DNA from: Brachypodium distachyon
Lineage: Eukaryota; Streptophyta; Magnoliopsida; Poales; Poaceae
NCBI RefSeq assembly: GCF_000005505.3
Contig: NC_016131.3
Coordinates: forward strand, 46,857,355-46,921,354
Length of the DNA stretch: 64,000 nucleotides
Direction: 5' to 3'
Of this stretch, positions 1 through 12,400 are shown in pieces (position 1 is the stretch's first letter; every line of letters begins with the position of its first letter). The notes below the pieces were generated by a model. It did no database searches and was not told the DNA's origin. It was given only the letters and a program-made list of their open reading frames with translations. A program made the translations under genes and the position numbers.

Positions 1-575
1 TAAGGGATGTTGGTTCTCACCTATTTAGCAAGTGAGCAAGGGAAATCCCCACGCGCGCTCCTCTTCCTCCGCTCGCCTCGCCTCGCCGCGATATATAGCC
101 GCCCGTCCCTCCGATTGGTACGCAACACAACCGTGCTAGGGTTTCGCCTGTCTCTCGCTTTTGCGTCGGCGTGCACCAGCGATCGGGAGAGCAGATCTTC
201 AGAACCTTTCGCCTTTGCGATCCTGTACGGGAGAGGGCGAATAAGGTTTTTGGAAAGCGCTCCGCGTGACTGGTCACTTCTCTGCAACCACGGGTCGTCT
301 GCCTTCTCGATCCGGCGGGTGCGCGACGCGCCGCCATCTTCTTCGTCAACAACTTCGTCAAGCGAACGTAACAACAACGGCTTCCTCTCCATCGCAACAG
401 TACGTACATTGTGATTCGATTTGTTGTTTAGTTATGATCTGCGAGTTCATACTGCTGTTCGTTGGGCTGTTTAATACTTCTAGTATTTTCGAAATGCATC
501 TGCTACTGTCGTCATGACTATATTATGGAATTATTCATTGAATTGTTATTCTTGAAATTGCTTAATTTTCCAACA
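1..575 (+). repeat. Left LTR of Ty1/copia element, cut by the window edge
   Basis: Base 1 corresponds to about base 5236 of the right LTR, so roughly the first 150 bp of this LTR lie outside the window. It matches the right LTR but lacks about 200 bp that the right copy has (around 5319-5518) and another ~30 bp near 160. Over the last 150 bp the copies differ at several percent of sites, so the insertion is old. The 3' end is placed at CCAACA (570-575). No clear tRNA-Met primer-binding site follows it. Confidence 0.85.
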
Positions 576-614
576 ATCCAAAAACCTTATTGTAGGCAAT
601 TTCCTAATTTAATT

Positions 615-3600
615 ATGGGTTTAGCCGATGCATTGAAGCCGGATAAATTTTCCGGCATGTACTTCAAGAGATGGCAATTAAAGGTCAGGCTCTGGTTGCA
701 GACTCTGAAAGTATTCTGAGTGACAGACGGCAAACCAGAGGAAAATTTATCTGAGGAAGCTCAGAAATTTTTTCATGATGCCAATATTGCCTTTAGAGGA
801 TGCATTCTAAGTGTTCTTTCTGACCGTCTTTGTGATGTGTATATGCACATAGAAGACGGGAAGGAGCTGTGGGATGCACTGGATGCTAAATTCGGTGCAA
901 CCGATGCAGGCAGTGAATTGTATACCATGGAGTCGCTGAACGACTAAAAGATCATGGATAACCGTTCTGTAGTTGAATAGACGCATGAGATACAAATCAT
1001 TGTGAGAGAGCTCAAATTTCTCAAGTGTGATTTACCGGACAAGTACGTGGCTGGGCGCATTATTGCAAAGTTACCTCCCGCGTGGAGGAACTTCGCCACG
1101 TCTCTAAAACACAAGAGACAAGAGATATCAGTTGAACAACTGATAGCGTCCCTTGATGTTGAAGAGAAATCTCGGGCTAAGGACACCATTGAGAAGGCTG
1201 CTGATATTCCGTCTAACGCCAATATGGTACAGAGGAATTTTCGCGGCAACGGAAAGAACAAAGGGAAGAAGTCCGCTGTTGTTAACAACAACAAGCCTGC
1301 GCAGACTACTACCTTCAAGAAGAAGAAGAAAGTAAACAAAGGCGAGATGAATTGTTTCACTTGTGGAGAGCTCGGCCACTTTTCCGGAGACTGTTCTGAT
1401 CGTGCAGATCGGAGGGGGAAAAAGGGGCAGAAAACTGTCAACGTCGTGACCGCTAGCGACACTAACACGTACGGTATTTTACCTACTGTATTTTCAGTGT
1501 TTCAATCTCCATGTTGGTGGATTGATACAGGTGCTAATGTTCATGTATGTTCTGACATCTCTTTGTTTACTTCTTACCAGCATGGAAGGGATTCAACCGT
1601 CTTGATGGGGAACGGGTCGCATGCAGCTGTTCGTGGTGTTGGTACGGTCGATCTGAAGTTTACTTCGGGAAAGATTGTGCGGCTAAGAAACGTGATGCAT
1701 GTCCCCTCCATGAACAAGAATCTCGTTAGCGGTTCCCTTTTATGCAGAGATGGTTTTAAGGTAGTTTTAGAGTCTAATAAAGTTGTTGTGTCCAAACATG
1801 GACAATTTATTGGTAAAGGCTATGAGTGCGTAGGCTTGTTCCGTTTTTCCCTTTCTGATTTTAGTGACATGTCAATGAACCATATTTGTGGCAGTGTTAA
1901 TGATGATGCAAGTGTTTGGCACTCTCGTTTATGTCATGTTAATTTTGGTTTAATGTCTCGGCTATCCACTATGAGTTTAATTTCTACTTTCACCATTGCC
2001 AAAGGTTCTAAGTGCCATAGTTGTGTGCAATCAAAGCAACCTCGAAAGCCCCACACGGCGACCGAGGAGAGAAATCTGGCACCTCTAGAACTCATACATT
2101 CTGATCTTTGTGAGATGAATGCTGTGTTGACAAAAGGTGGAAAGAGATATTTCATGACGTTGATTGATGATGCTACTAGATTCTGCTATGTTTATTTTTT
2201 GCGAACTAAAGATGAGGCTTTAGACTACTTTAAAATCTATAAGGCCGAAGTTGAAAATCAATTGGAGAGAAAGATCAAACGCTTTAGGTCGGATCGTGGT
2301 GGCGAGTATTTCTCCAATGTATTTGATGAGTTTTGTGCGAAACATGGTATTATTCATGAGAGGACGCCTCCCTATTCTCTCCAATCAAACGGGGTCGTTG
2401 AGAAGAAAAACCGTACGCTGACTGACTTGGTGAATTCCATGTTAGCCACTGCCGGTTTATCTAAGGCATGGTGGGGGAGGCGCTACTGACTTCATGTCAT
2501 GTGCTGAATAAAATTCCAAACAAAAATAAAGAAAAGACTCCCTACGAGGAGTGGATTGGAAGAAAGCCATCACTTTCTTACTTGCGCACTTGGGGATGTT
2601 TGGCTAAAGTCAACGTTCCAATTCCCAAGAAACGCAAGCTCGAACCGACAACAGTGGATTGTATCTTTCTAGGCTATGCTCAGCGGAGCGTGGGCTATAG
2701 ATTCTTGGTAGTTAAATCCGAGGTACCTGATATGCATGTTGATACTATTATGGAATCCCGTGATGCAACATTTTTTGAGAATATTTTTCCTATGAAAAAT
2801 ATGCATAGCATTGCTAGAATTTCCTCTGAAATATTACTTGAGTCTAGCATGCCTGAATCTAATACATCTGATAATGAATCTGAACATCTTGAGGATGATG
2901 TTGAGAAGGATGACAATGAAGCTCCTTCCAGGAGTAAGAGACGAAGGATTGCAAAAAATTTCGGTGATGACTTCATTGTGTACCTTGTGGAGGATACTCC
3001 CAAAACCATTGCAAAGGCATATACATCTCCGGATGCAGATGACTGGCAAAAAGCTGTCCAGAGTGAGATGGACTCCATTCTTTCTAATGGGACTTGGGAG
3101 CTATCTGAACGACCCCACGGTTGTAAGCCAGTAGGCTACAAGTGGGTGTTCAAGAAGAAGCTAAGGCCTGACGGTACTATTGAAAAGTATAAGGCACGGC
3201 TTGTGGCGAAAGGCTACACTCAGAAAAAAGGCGAAGATTACTTCGACACCTATTCACCCGTTGCTAGACTTACTACCATTCGAGTGCTACTATCCCTGGC
3301 TGCCTCCTATTGTATTGTCGGTCATCAAATGGACGTAAAGACAGCTTTCCTTAACGGAGAGTTGGAAGAGAAAATTTACATGAAACAACCAGATAGATTT
3401 GTGGTAAAGGGTGAAGAGAGAAAGGTGTGCAAGTTACTAAAATCTTTGTATGGACTAAAACAAGCACCTAAGCAATGGCACGAGAAGTTTGACAGAACTT
3501 TAACTTCTGCAGGCTTTGTCATTAATGAGGCTGATAGATGTGTGTGCTATCGCCATGGTGGGGGCGAAGGTGTTATTTTGTGTTTGTACGTGGATGATAT

Positions 3601-4549
3601 TCTGATTTTTGGTACAGACATAAAAGTGATAAATGTGGTCAAGTCGTTTCTATCAAATTGCTTTGATATGAAAGATCTGGGAGAGATTGATGTTAATCTT
3701 AACATTAAGCTTGTTAAGGATGAGAGTGGAATTACTTTGTTGCAATCCCACTATGTTGAGAAGGTCTTGAGTCACTTCGGTTTTACTGATAGCAAACCTT
3801 CACCAACACCTTATGACCCCAGCGTGATACTCAGGAAAAACAATGGAGAAGGGAAAGATCAATTGAGATACTCTCAAATAATCGGTTCCCTTATGTACTT
3901 AGCTAGCGCTACGAGGCCTGATATCTCTTTTGCTGTGAGCAAATTGAGTAGGTTCACGTCAAACCCGGGTATAGATCATTGGCGTGCACTAGAAAGGATA
4001 TTGCGCTATCTAAAAGGTACGATGAGTTATGGAATACATTATTCAGGGCATCCAGCTGTGATTGAGGGATATTGTGATTCGAACTGGATCTCTGAAGTAG
4101 ATGATCTCTACGTCACAACTGGGTATGCCTTCATACTTGGTGGTGGTGTAGTATCATGGAGATCTTGCAAACAGACCATATTGACGAGGTCAACTATGGA
4201 AGCAGAGTTTGCTGCTTTAGATACAGCCACCTTTGAGGCAAAGTGGCTGAGAGATCTTTTGATGGACTTGCAGATTGTTGAAAAACCAGTGCCGGCTATT
4301 CTGATGAACTGTGATAATCAAATGGTTATTACTAAAGTAAACAGTTCAAAGGATAACGCGAAGTCATGAAAACACGTGAGGAGACGTGTGCAGTCTGTCA
4401 GGAAATTGAAAAACTCCGGAGTGATAACTGTTACATATATTCAAACAGAGAAAAACCTGGCAGATCCCTTTACCAAGGGACTATCACGTAATGTGATAGA
4501 GAGTGCATCGAGAGAGATGGGGTTGAGACCCATGAATGTTGTGCCATAG
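615..4549 (+). pseudogene. Ty1/copia gag-pol polyprotein, broken
   Basis: One gag-pol reading frame with domains in copia order: gag; CCHC zinc knuckle (about 1347-1400); protease with DTGA (about 1513-1530); GAG-preintegrase (about 1910-2040); integrase core with D..D..E (about 2095-2450); reverse transcriptase with YVDD (about 3585-3600); and RNase H (about 4065-4545). Integrase before reverse transcriptase is the copia order. The frame is broken by stops at 717-719 (TGA), 945-947 (TAA) and 978-980 (TAG), by a frameshift in the G-rich stretch around 2473-2478 at the end of the integrase, and by a TGA at 4367-4369 inside RNase H. Homology runs on to the expected stop near 4549. The element cannot make its own proteins. 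The family name is not assigned. Confidence 0.95.
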
Positions 4550-5086
4550 TGGTAACCCAACCTATGTGATCGGAGATCCCGTGAAGTAGGATCTGGGAAG
4601 AACGAAGCTATCGATATAACAGAGGAGAGTATGTTATAACCCTCTCTATGTGAAGATGTGCGACTCTCAAATTGCTGTAAGGCAGGTTGGCGACATGCCT
4701 TAATGTGTTCATTGCGGCTATGAGTAGCGAAAGATGCTGTCCTACAGAGTATTCTTGAAAGAACACACATATATGAGTCCGACTGTCTAACGTCGCAGTC
4801 TGAGATTTGGGTGATCTCTGGTAAATCAAGAAGAGACCATGGAGTATGACGCATATGCTCCACCCGCGGGGTAGACTACTGATAGCTCAGTACTGGTTGA
4901 CTTTGAGTGAAATCTATTTCACGCCGGCTTGCAATTCAAGGCTTAGTCCATTGTGAGTGTGGATGGATGTAACTTAAAGTTCTAGGCAGAAGTTCAACTT
5001 AACAGTCTCTGCTGAAACATTAGTATATAAACAAGTAGCGAGAACAGGTAAATCTCTAAATGGGTATTTGAGATCTAGTGGGGGAT
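4550..5086 (+). mobile_element. Copia 3' internal region and polypurine tract
   Basis: Non-coding stretch between the end of the RNase H homology and the right LTR. It ends with a polypurine tract, CTAGTGGGGGAT, directly before the TGTTAG start of the LTR. Small antisense ORFs here have no recognisable content. Confidence 0.8.
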
Positions 5087-6041
5087 TGTTAGAATTTGTG
5101 TTGTGCGCCTGATCAGCCCAAGCCCAGTTTTAATAAATTCTGAAAAATCTCAAAGGGCCATTCATGAAGTGGGATGAGGGGAGTGGGAAGAGAATAGTCC
5201 CACCTTGCTAGTTTAGAGTGAGCGAGACCAACATATAAGGGATGTTGTTTCTCACCTATTGAGCAAGTGAGCAAGGGAAATCCCCACGCGCGCTCCTCCT
5301 CCTCCTCCGCTCGCCTCGTCACGACGCGCGGGCACGCCGCGTTTCGTGGATCGATTTCGAGTTCGAGCCGTGCCGGGTCGGGTCGGGTCGGTGTGGGGTC
5401 GGGCCTCTTATCTTTTTGTCACGCGCGCGAGGTATTTTTGGAATGTGTTATGGACACGTGCAGATTTTGTGGAGTCGGTTCAGGTTTCCTAAACCGAACC
5501 GACCTATACCTGCGTGACTATATATATAGCCGCCCGTCCCTCCGATCGGTACGCAACACAACCGCGCTAGGGTTTCGTCTATCTTTTGCTTTTGCGCCGT
5601 CGTTGTAGTCTACTCCATCCCGAGTGCCGACGTGCACCAGCGATCGGGAGAGCAGATCTCCGGAACCTTTCGCCTTTGCGATCCTGTACGGGAGAGGGCG
5701 AATAAGGTTTTTGTGAAGCGCTCCGCGCGACCGCTCGCTTCCCTGTAACCACGGGTCGTCTGCCTTCTCGATCCGGCTGGTGCGCGACGCGCCGCCATCT
5801 TCTTCGTCAACAACTTCGTCAAGTGAACGTAACGGCAACGGTTTCCTCTCCACCGCAACAGTACGCACATTGTGATTCGATCTGTTCTTTAGTTATGATC
5901 TGCGAATTCATATTGCTGTTCGTTGGGCTGTTTAATACTTCTAGTATTTTCGAGATGCATCTGTTAGTTGCTACTGTCATCATGATATATATTTTGAAAT
6001 TATTCATTGAAAATTGATACTCTCGAAATTGCTTAATTTTC
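5087..6041 (+). repeat. Right LTR of Ty1/copia element
   Basis: Starts with TGTTAG just after the polypurine tract and is homologous to bases 1-570. A TATA-like stretch lies at 5519-5528, ahead of the conserved CGCCCGTCCCTCCG block, as expected for the U3/R promoter. Homology to the left LTR stops at about 6041. The exact end is uncertain, because the sequence then reads CGCAG and runs straight into a coding-like fragment. Confidence 0.85.
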
Positions 6042-6379
6042 GCAGCTGCCGGTTTCGGGCACGAGAGTCTGGCCAAGCTGACCATCCATGGTTCCGGTCC
6101 AACGGAAGCTTACGTCAGGAGAGTCTTGGAGGCCGCGCGGTGAACATCCGGGAGGTGGCTCTGCATGACACCCAGGTGTGCTTGTTCTGCGCCGAAGAGG
6201 CCGAAGAGCTGGGCGATGGTGGTGTGGAGGACGTGGTGGTTGGGACGGGGAGCTCCTGTTATCCGGGGACGAGCGAGGAGGAGGAGCTAAGGGAGAAGAT
6301 CAAGGAAGGGCTGCTGATTGTGGCCTCTCCTGCCGTGATTCACTTCCGGCCCCGGCTAAGGACTTATGCGAGTCAGTAA
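6042..6379 (+). pseudogene. C-terminal fragment of a grass F-box/FBD-like gene
   Basis: GC-rich, codon-like sequence starting at the end of the copia LTR. One frame reads AAGFGHESLAKLTIHGSG and on to LEAAR, then stops. A second frame takes over at VNIREVALHD, continues through an acidic EEEELREKIKEGL stretch, and ends ASPAVIHFRP and a stop at 6377-6379. The two halves together resemble the C-terminal tail of the large grass F-box/FBD/LRR family (a block like VNIREV.LHD, then EE..LR..I, ending in SPAVIHFR). A one-base frameshift near 6145 and the missing N-terminus make it a pseudogene or gene remnant. AATAAA follows at about 6435. The family call is from memory of the motif pattern. Confidence 0.5.
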
Positions 6380-6606
6380 ATCTAGCCATGATCTATATAT
6401 CCGTCGGCTATATATGTGGTGGGAAGGTCCATCAATAAAATGAATCTTTGGATGTCGATTGAAGTATATATACTGTACGTATTTGCTTTGTTTCTTCCTC
6501 TCTTTTTTTCTCATATTTGGACCGCTATGAATCCACCTTTTCCAAGAATATTCAAATGAGCATGTATGTGTGATTCCAGAGAAAAAGAACAAGTACAAGT
6601 GGGCTT

Positions 6607-6734
6607 TGGCCTTGTTTGACACACGTGGTTTTTATGTGATTTTTAGTGAATTTTGGGGATTGTAGTTCATGCTTGAATTAGAATCCCTAGAATTCCCTAA
6701 AATCCCGTGAAATCCACACGTGGCAAACAAGCCC
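6607..6734. mobile_element. Palindromic MITE, Tourist-like
   Basis: About 128 bp that folds on itself over nearly its whole length. It starts GGCCTTGTTTGACACACGTG and ends with the imperfect complement CACACGTGGCAAACAAGCCC. Such termini are typical of small PIF/Harbinger (Tourist) elements of grasses. The target duplication is not clear. Confidence 0.55.
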
Positions 6735-6952
6735 TTGTATACTGTAGCTAGTTGAGCTTGTCGCTGATGTTCGTGTATATAGCCAATCTATGAGCTAACC
6801 TGTGCCTGCATCATCTGTATGAACTCTTCGTCCCTCTGCTAACGTGGACTGTTTGCAGAGATGGTTCATGCAGTGATTTCCCGTCTAAGTGATGAGTTCA
6901 GTTGAAGCACTGTGTCTTGATACGGCCCAATGTCATCGGCTAGAATTTATTA

Positions 6953-7055
6953 CTCCCTCCATCCCTCCATTCCCTGTTAAGTGACTTTCAATTACAGACT
7001 TTCGATACATTCATAGTTAGACAAACTTGAGTCGCTTAACATGAGACGGAGGAAT
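6953..7055. mobile_element. Stowaway MITE
   Basis: CTCCCTCCATCC terminus at the left and GAGACGGAGGAAT at the right, flanked by TA. It lies between the F-box fragment and the 3' end of the WD40 gene. The remaining bases to 7255 show nothing recognisable. Confidence 0.8.
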
Positions 7056-7258
7056 TATTATCCGGGTTAACCTGGGTGTAGCATCTTCATCACACATATC
7101 CATGGATAGCACCAAACTAACTCGGATGCTCTATTTCGAGCCAATCACTGAAACTCAACTCCAGCGCACAGCCAGCGCGCGATGAAGGCTATCTCAATTT
7201 CGGACTGATTTTTCACTTAAAACAACACTTCAGCAGATTTTTAGCAATTCCGCTCTTC

Positions 7259-7415
7259 CTTTACATGAACCCTAAACTTAGCACCAAGCTTTCGTTCTCT
7301 ATATCACTATCATTTAACGAGTCCAGGTGCCCCGAGGTCCGGATCATCCTGTAACATAGCAGTCTGGCTTCGACACGGTCGCACATCGACCCCATGAACA
7401 GGGCTCCTCATGTGC
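7259..7415 (-). repeat. Degenerate tandem copy of the WD40 gene 3' end
   Basis: This stretch is a diverged second copy of 7426-7581, which holds the start of the 3' UTR and the last ~110 coding bases of the WD40 gene. Shared blocks include GAGTCCAGGT, ATCATCCTGTAAC and the CGACACGGTCGCACA/AGACGCGGTCACACA pair. The copy carries indels and is not coding. It lies directly downstream of the gene. Confidence 0.75.
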
Positions 7416-7470
7416 AGCTCTTTCTTCACATGAACACCCAACTTAACACACCAGGTTTTCTTTCCTTCTC

Positions 7471-10400
7471 TTACATGTATGAGTCCAGGTACCCGTAGGA
7501 GTGGACCATCCTGTAACGCAGCAGGCTGGCGTAGACGCGGTCACACACCCCGACAAACAGGGACTCATTGTCTGGGCTGAGCGAGACCCCGGAGATCTCA
7601 CCAAAGAAGTCGATCTCTTGCCGCTTCCTGTAGCCTGCAGCGGTGCTGTAGACGTGCACAAAGTCGGCCGGCTCTGAGAAGACTAGGAACTGCCCGTCAG
7701 AGGAGTAGCGGATGCACCGGATTGCACCAATGTTGCCCCTCAAGATGGCAAGGGAGGTCGACGGGTTCCGGATGTCCCATACCCGGCAGCTCTTGTCCTG
7801 GTTTCCGGTCGCAAAGGTGACACCATCCGGGTGCCACGCTGAGGCAAATGAGTAGTCCAGATGACCGACTAGGGTAGAAGCTACCTGCACACAGGAAGGA
7901 CTGAATATTTATGTCTCCGCCCAGATAAGAAACATGGCCACGATAAAATGCCTTCAAACTTGGCATCTTCTTTTGAACAAAGAAGCAGGAGCTCTGCTTG
8001 TTTAAAAGTGGTAAACATGCAGGGGCTAGGCCTATCAAACATAACAGAATGCGACAGAAAAAGTAGGGTGTTGTTTGCACTAATTCTTAGTACACGCAGA
8101 TGTACAAGGCGTTGCCTTCTCTTTAATCTTTCTGAAGAGGGCCATCATCGGCATAGTTTACTTATGATTGGAAACCCTGGCATTTCAAAGTGGGCATGGC
8201 CACCAGAACAGTATGTCCTGTGATAGGCAATTTTGACACTAACAAACGTCTGATGAAATCTTACAGGGGAGAAGGTAAAATGAAGAACCTAATGACTGGT
8301 ACCCTATGGATGGAGACAAGCAAGCTAAGCACCTTGATTATACTCCGCAGCAGGAATGGAAGTGTGAGAGAAAATGAACCAATCAACCCTTTCAATAAAG
8401 TTGTAAATATAATTAAGTTGCTTACATGTCACTTTACTAGTAATGCAAGGTGCCAATAATAGATCTAAAATAATACAATAATAGATGAGAAAAGCATATA
8501 GTAGACAAATACCTTCCCAATAGATCTAAAATAATACAATAATAGCTGAGAAAAAGCATATGATAAACAAATACCTTCCCATTCCGTGAATCAACAAGAA
8601 GAGCGTCCCGGTCATCTCCAACTACTGCCAAAAGTTTCCTGTCCGGGCTCACGGATGTGTGCTGTAATTAACAGAGGGAGAGAGATAAGGGGAACAATCA
8701 AACAATGATAGAAGAACCTGAATCTTTATGTGGATCTTGAAGAGATAGAACTTACATTCACTGGCCAGTTAAAACGGAAGTGATTCAAGAGCTGAAATCT
8801 TTCCATGTCGAATTCACGAACACCAGAATCATTATTCGCTACCGTGATGCGCAAGCATCCACTGCATGAGTATTTTGCAAACCTTTAGATTTTTCTACGA
8901 CATGTGCATATTAAGATAAAAGGTTTACAAGTTAATTTTTTACCTTGTAGATCTGTGTATGTCGATTGCATTTGTGATAGCATTGTCACTCAAAGTAGTC
9001 CTTGCACAGAACTTAACATCACGGTCCCCCAAACTCTGTACCAAGACAGAGAAATGCAGCATGTCAGCCAGCTATTCATGATTTGTCCTCTATTATAAAT
9101 CAGGGATTTCATCAAAAGCAAACCTAAGGAAATCATGCTGTCTATAAGTTACATCACAGACTAACAACAGAAGGAGGTGGGGCCAGTTTGGAACGCAGGA
9201 TAGGAAAAAGGTAAAAATAGCAAAATATCAGAAATCCGATCGCATATCTATCTGTTTGGATGCTCCACATGAATTTATGGATTAGAGAGAGAAGAGGAGA
9301 GAGAAAATATATCTCGAAATATACGATAAAGACTAAAGAGACATGTTGCATATTCGTACTCCTCAAAGTAAATCAAAACATGAGGTTCGGGTAGATGTTC
9401 AGAGCCCTCCATAGCCTTAGGAATTTCTAAAGCCAGTCCAACAACCCAAAAAGGCTCATGCAAAAAAATTCTGGAGGATTCTATAATTACGAAATTCCTA
9501 AAATCCTTTCAATAAGCCCTTAGGATGTTTCCACTTTTATCTCGCTTGACCATTTTGTAACTTTCCTTATGAAATACTGAGAAAGGTAAAAAAAAAAGTG
9601 CAGCAGGTAAAACGTTTGAGTGGAGGTTAAAGTAATATAGTAAGAACACCTAATAGCTTACCTTGCATACTAGTTCTCCTTGAAAACCGCCAGCAACCAA
9701 TAAACCCTCATTCACTGCAAGTGTGCTAACTTGAACCCCAGTGAACCCTTCCAATAAACTGCCAGGGTGTTTCTGAATAACCAACAAATTGATATATATA
9801 TTACTTGCATAATCAGTCTTACATCAACAAAAAGAAAATAGAATCTGGGAGTAGAAATATAAATGAGAAAAGTATGAATATTTGATCAGAAAGAAGCAAG
9901 AAGGAAATTTAGAAGAAAACCTGTGCTGGAGCAACACGCCCTGAGAAATCGAGAATATCTGACTTTTTATGAGACAATGATGACCAGTGGCCTACTGTGG
10001 AATTTGACATGAAATAGACATCATGCTTTGAAGTTGCCCATAACAAATTCCGAAGCTGCAGAAGAAACGGTTGGTCAGCATAAGCACCTTAGAAGTCATA
10101 TGACTAGATACATCTAACTGGCCTGCTCTATCGTTGAGAATGAAGAAGATGGCAATGCAATGCAGATAAAAACATTGAGTTTACACCATTGATCACTGAT
10201 ATCCAGCAATAGTCCAAACGGTGCTTTATAAACTTACTATAACCTTTATTGTCCGTTTTTAGGATTATAATTGCCTTCATTGAATTCTTTGAACAGTTTC
10301 ACATGGAAATACTATATAACCACTACCACATTTCATTGGAAATATTGCAGTAAAATTCTTAAAATGAAACTATTTTAGTGACATCCTTCTGATATCGAAG

Positions 10401-12400
10401 CCATTAAAAATGAAAACAAGCTTTCCTTTTAAAACTTCTTACTGATCTGGATACAAAAAAGACACAGAATTTCACAAAGAGAACGCAATAAATGCTAATA
10501 AGAAAGAAGGAAAATAATATTCCGTATATAACATTACTAATTCATACGATGAATATGTTGTACTCCACATAAAGCCTATTGATATCCTACAGATCCCGCA
10601 TTAAATGGAAGGCAGCGAATTAATTACCTGGAAATGGAGAATTGATGGTCTCACTAATCTAGTGTTGTACTGAAATTCATAATACTTGCTGTTCCTCTCC
10701 ACTTGCTTGCACAACTAAAAACATGTAAGACAATCTTCTTAGGAAATTTGATCATCCAGAACATAAACAACAAATTGACATAAACAGTTTACTGCAATTA
10801 ATACCTTGTCCATGAGCTCTCCTGACTGAGGGAAGTTTTCATAGTTCTTGTACTGTTCCAACCTAGCTTTCCTGTAATCCTGTCTGTTTATTTCTAACCT
10901 CCCCCATGGTATACCTTGTATATCCTTTCCTGCCCTTGCTTCAGCTGCCGATGTATCAGTTATCCTAGTGAGCTGTAGAAAATAGTCTAGTCAATTATCA
11001 ATAGGCTTTAGCTTAGAACTCCAACTTTTAATACAAGCACCGGAAACTAATAGGTATGAATAATATTACGACTGGACGCAAATTGGCCATACCTTTTAAA
11101 TATCAAAAGAGCAAAGAAACAAAAAAAGAAATCAAAACATATGTATTTATCCTTGATAAGCTACATGTAGTGATCTTGACGATTAGATCAACTTATGTAT
11201 AGCCACATAAGGAAAGCACTAAATGATTCTTATGTATACGTCAAAACATGGCCCTAGCTGACTGCTAACTTTAATACAACAGGTGAATTGGTGCAACTGT
11301 AATCAACAAGGACAAGACATCAGTCCTGTTTCCTAGTAGAAAGCCATGTTTTATGCTCTTTAGTCTTGGCCAATTCAAGGTGCATAAGTAACACCGGGCA
11401 AAGATGGGCATTGAAAATTATGCACTGGATCACTGGATGGCACTCATGAAAACGACCTAACAGAGAGAATGGTAGGGAAGTAATTATTTGGTGGAGCCTG
11501 GAGATAAGCCCAACTAGCAACTAGAGCTGCATGATTGGGCAATACTAATCTGCTCCACAAGCACCATTGCCATCAAGTCTCCTCTTAGATAAAGAATTCA
11601 GCAGACAAAGACTATATGTAGAAAATTGAGCACTGTAATCTAGCAAGGGTCTAAAAGTAGCTTTCCACCCCTGTTTCTGTATATCACTGGACCAAGGTTC
11701 CTCTTGCAATTAGTACCTGTTTTGAATGAGTCGTTTGCCCGCCTACCATAATATATAGTTGGCTAGTTGATGGCAAGTTAATTTTTCCTACCTTGTCGTA
11801 ACAAAACATACTACTGCTAGTTTAAAAAAACAAAACATAGTACTACCCAATTCCCACCTGGTGCACCCTGGGAATACCACTGCATAAACTAAGCCTAAAT
11901 CGTGGCACTGATACACTATTAACTTATGATCGAGGTTGGAATAGCAAACCTTTTCTGTAAGTGAAGGGTCAATCCATGGCCATGAACAATTTTAAAGCCC
12001 TCGCCACGACACTCATCAAACAGGCTACCCACTAAGCCTTAAACAATATCATGCTCAATTTTGTAGCGTAGCAAAGAAAACGGAACCTAACTAACCAATC
12101 AATCAAAGGACCGAAAGCGCCTGGCGGCTCTCGGGCTCGCGATCCGGGAAACAAAAAACGCAACCACCCACCACCAAGCACGGCAAGGAACGAGGTACCG
12201 ACCAGCGCGTACTCGTCGTCGCCCTCCTCGCCGTCGCCGTCCCTCCTCCGGTCGTCGGCGTCGTCTCCGCGGCCGTGCTGCTGGGACTCGCTGTCCGCCG
12301 CCTCCGCCATGTCCACGTCCATCTCGCCGTCCGACGCCCAGCCGTCGCGATCATCGTCCATCCCCACGTGCCCCGCGGAATCCCGCACGGCCGCCGCCAT
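7471..12400 (-). CDS. WD40-repeat protein (C2A9.03-like family)
   Basis: Nine coding exons on the minus strand: 12400-12203, 10972-10805, 10714-10628, 10055-9921, 9772-9662, 9035-8944, 8861-8756, 8661-8575, 7884-7471. All introns are GT-AG and phases agree, giving 465 aa. A 5' UTR intron (12516-12433) precedes the chosen ATG, which is the first after splicing. The acidic N-terminus (MDDDRDGWASDGEMDVDMAE) is followed by the block DIQGIPWGRLEINRQDYR. Divergent WD repeats fill the C-terminal half, for example GHLDYSFASAWHPDG, KSCRVWDIRNP and FFGEISGVSLSPDNESLF. The order matches a plant WD40 family usually annotated as uncharacterized WD repeat-containing protein C2A9.03. Its role is not known to me; a beta-propeller scaffold is the likely form. 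Met 14 (12361) is an alternative start. Confidence 0.9.
8457..8580. repeat. 62-bp tandem duplication covering a splice donor
   Basis: Two adjacent ~62 bp units (about 8457-8518 and 8519-8580), each containing AATAGATCTAAAATAATACA and ending ACAAATACCTTCCC. The ACCTTCCC part is the minus-strand exon 8 end and donor (GGGAAG|GTATTT), so the donor of the WD40 gene exists in two copies, one about 61 bp inside the intron. Confidence 0.85.
9180..9520. mobile_element. Possible degenerate Harbinger-type MITE in WD40 intron 5
   Basis: Left end GGCCAGTTTGGAACGCAGGA and right end, read on the other strand, AGGGCTTATTGAAAGGATTT are similar inverted ends of the GGSCNNGTTTGG kind. The interior is AT-rich with no ORF. 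The target duplication is not resolved. Confidence 0.35.
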
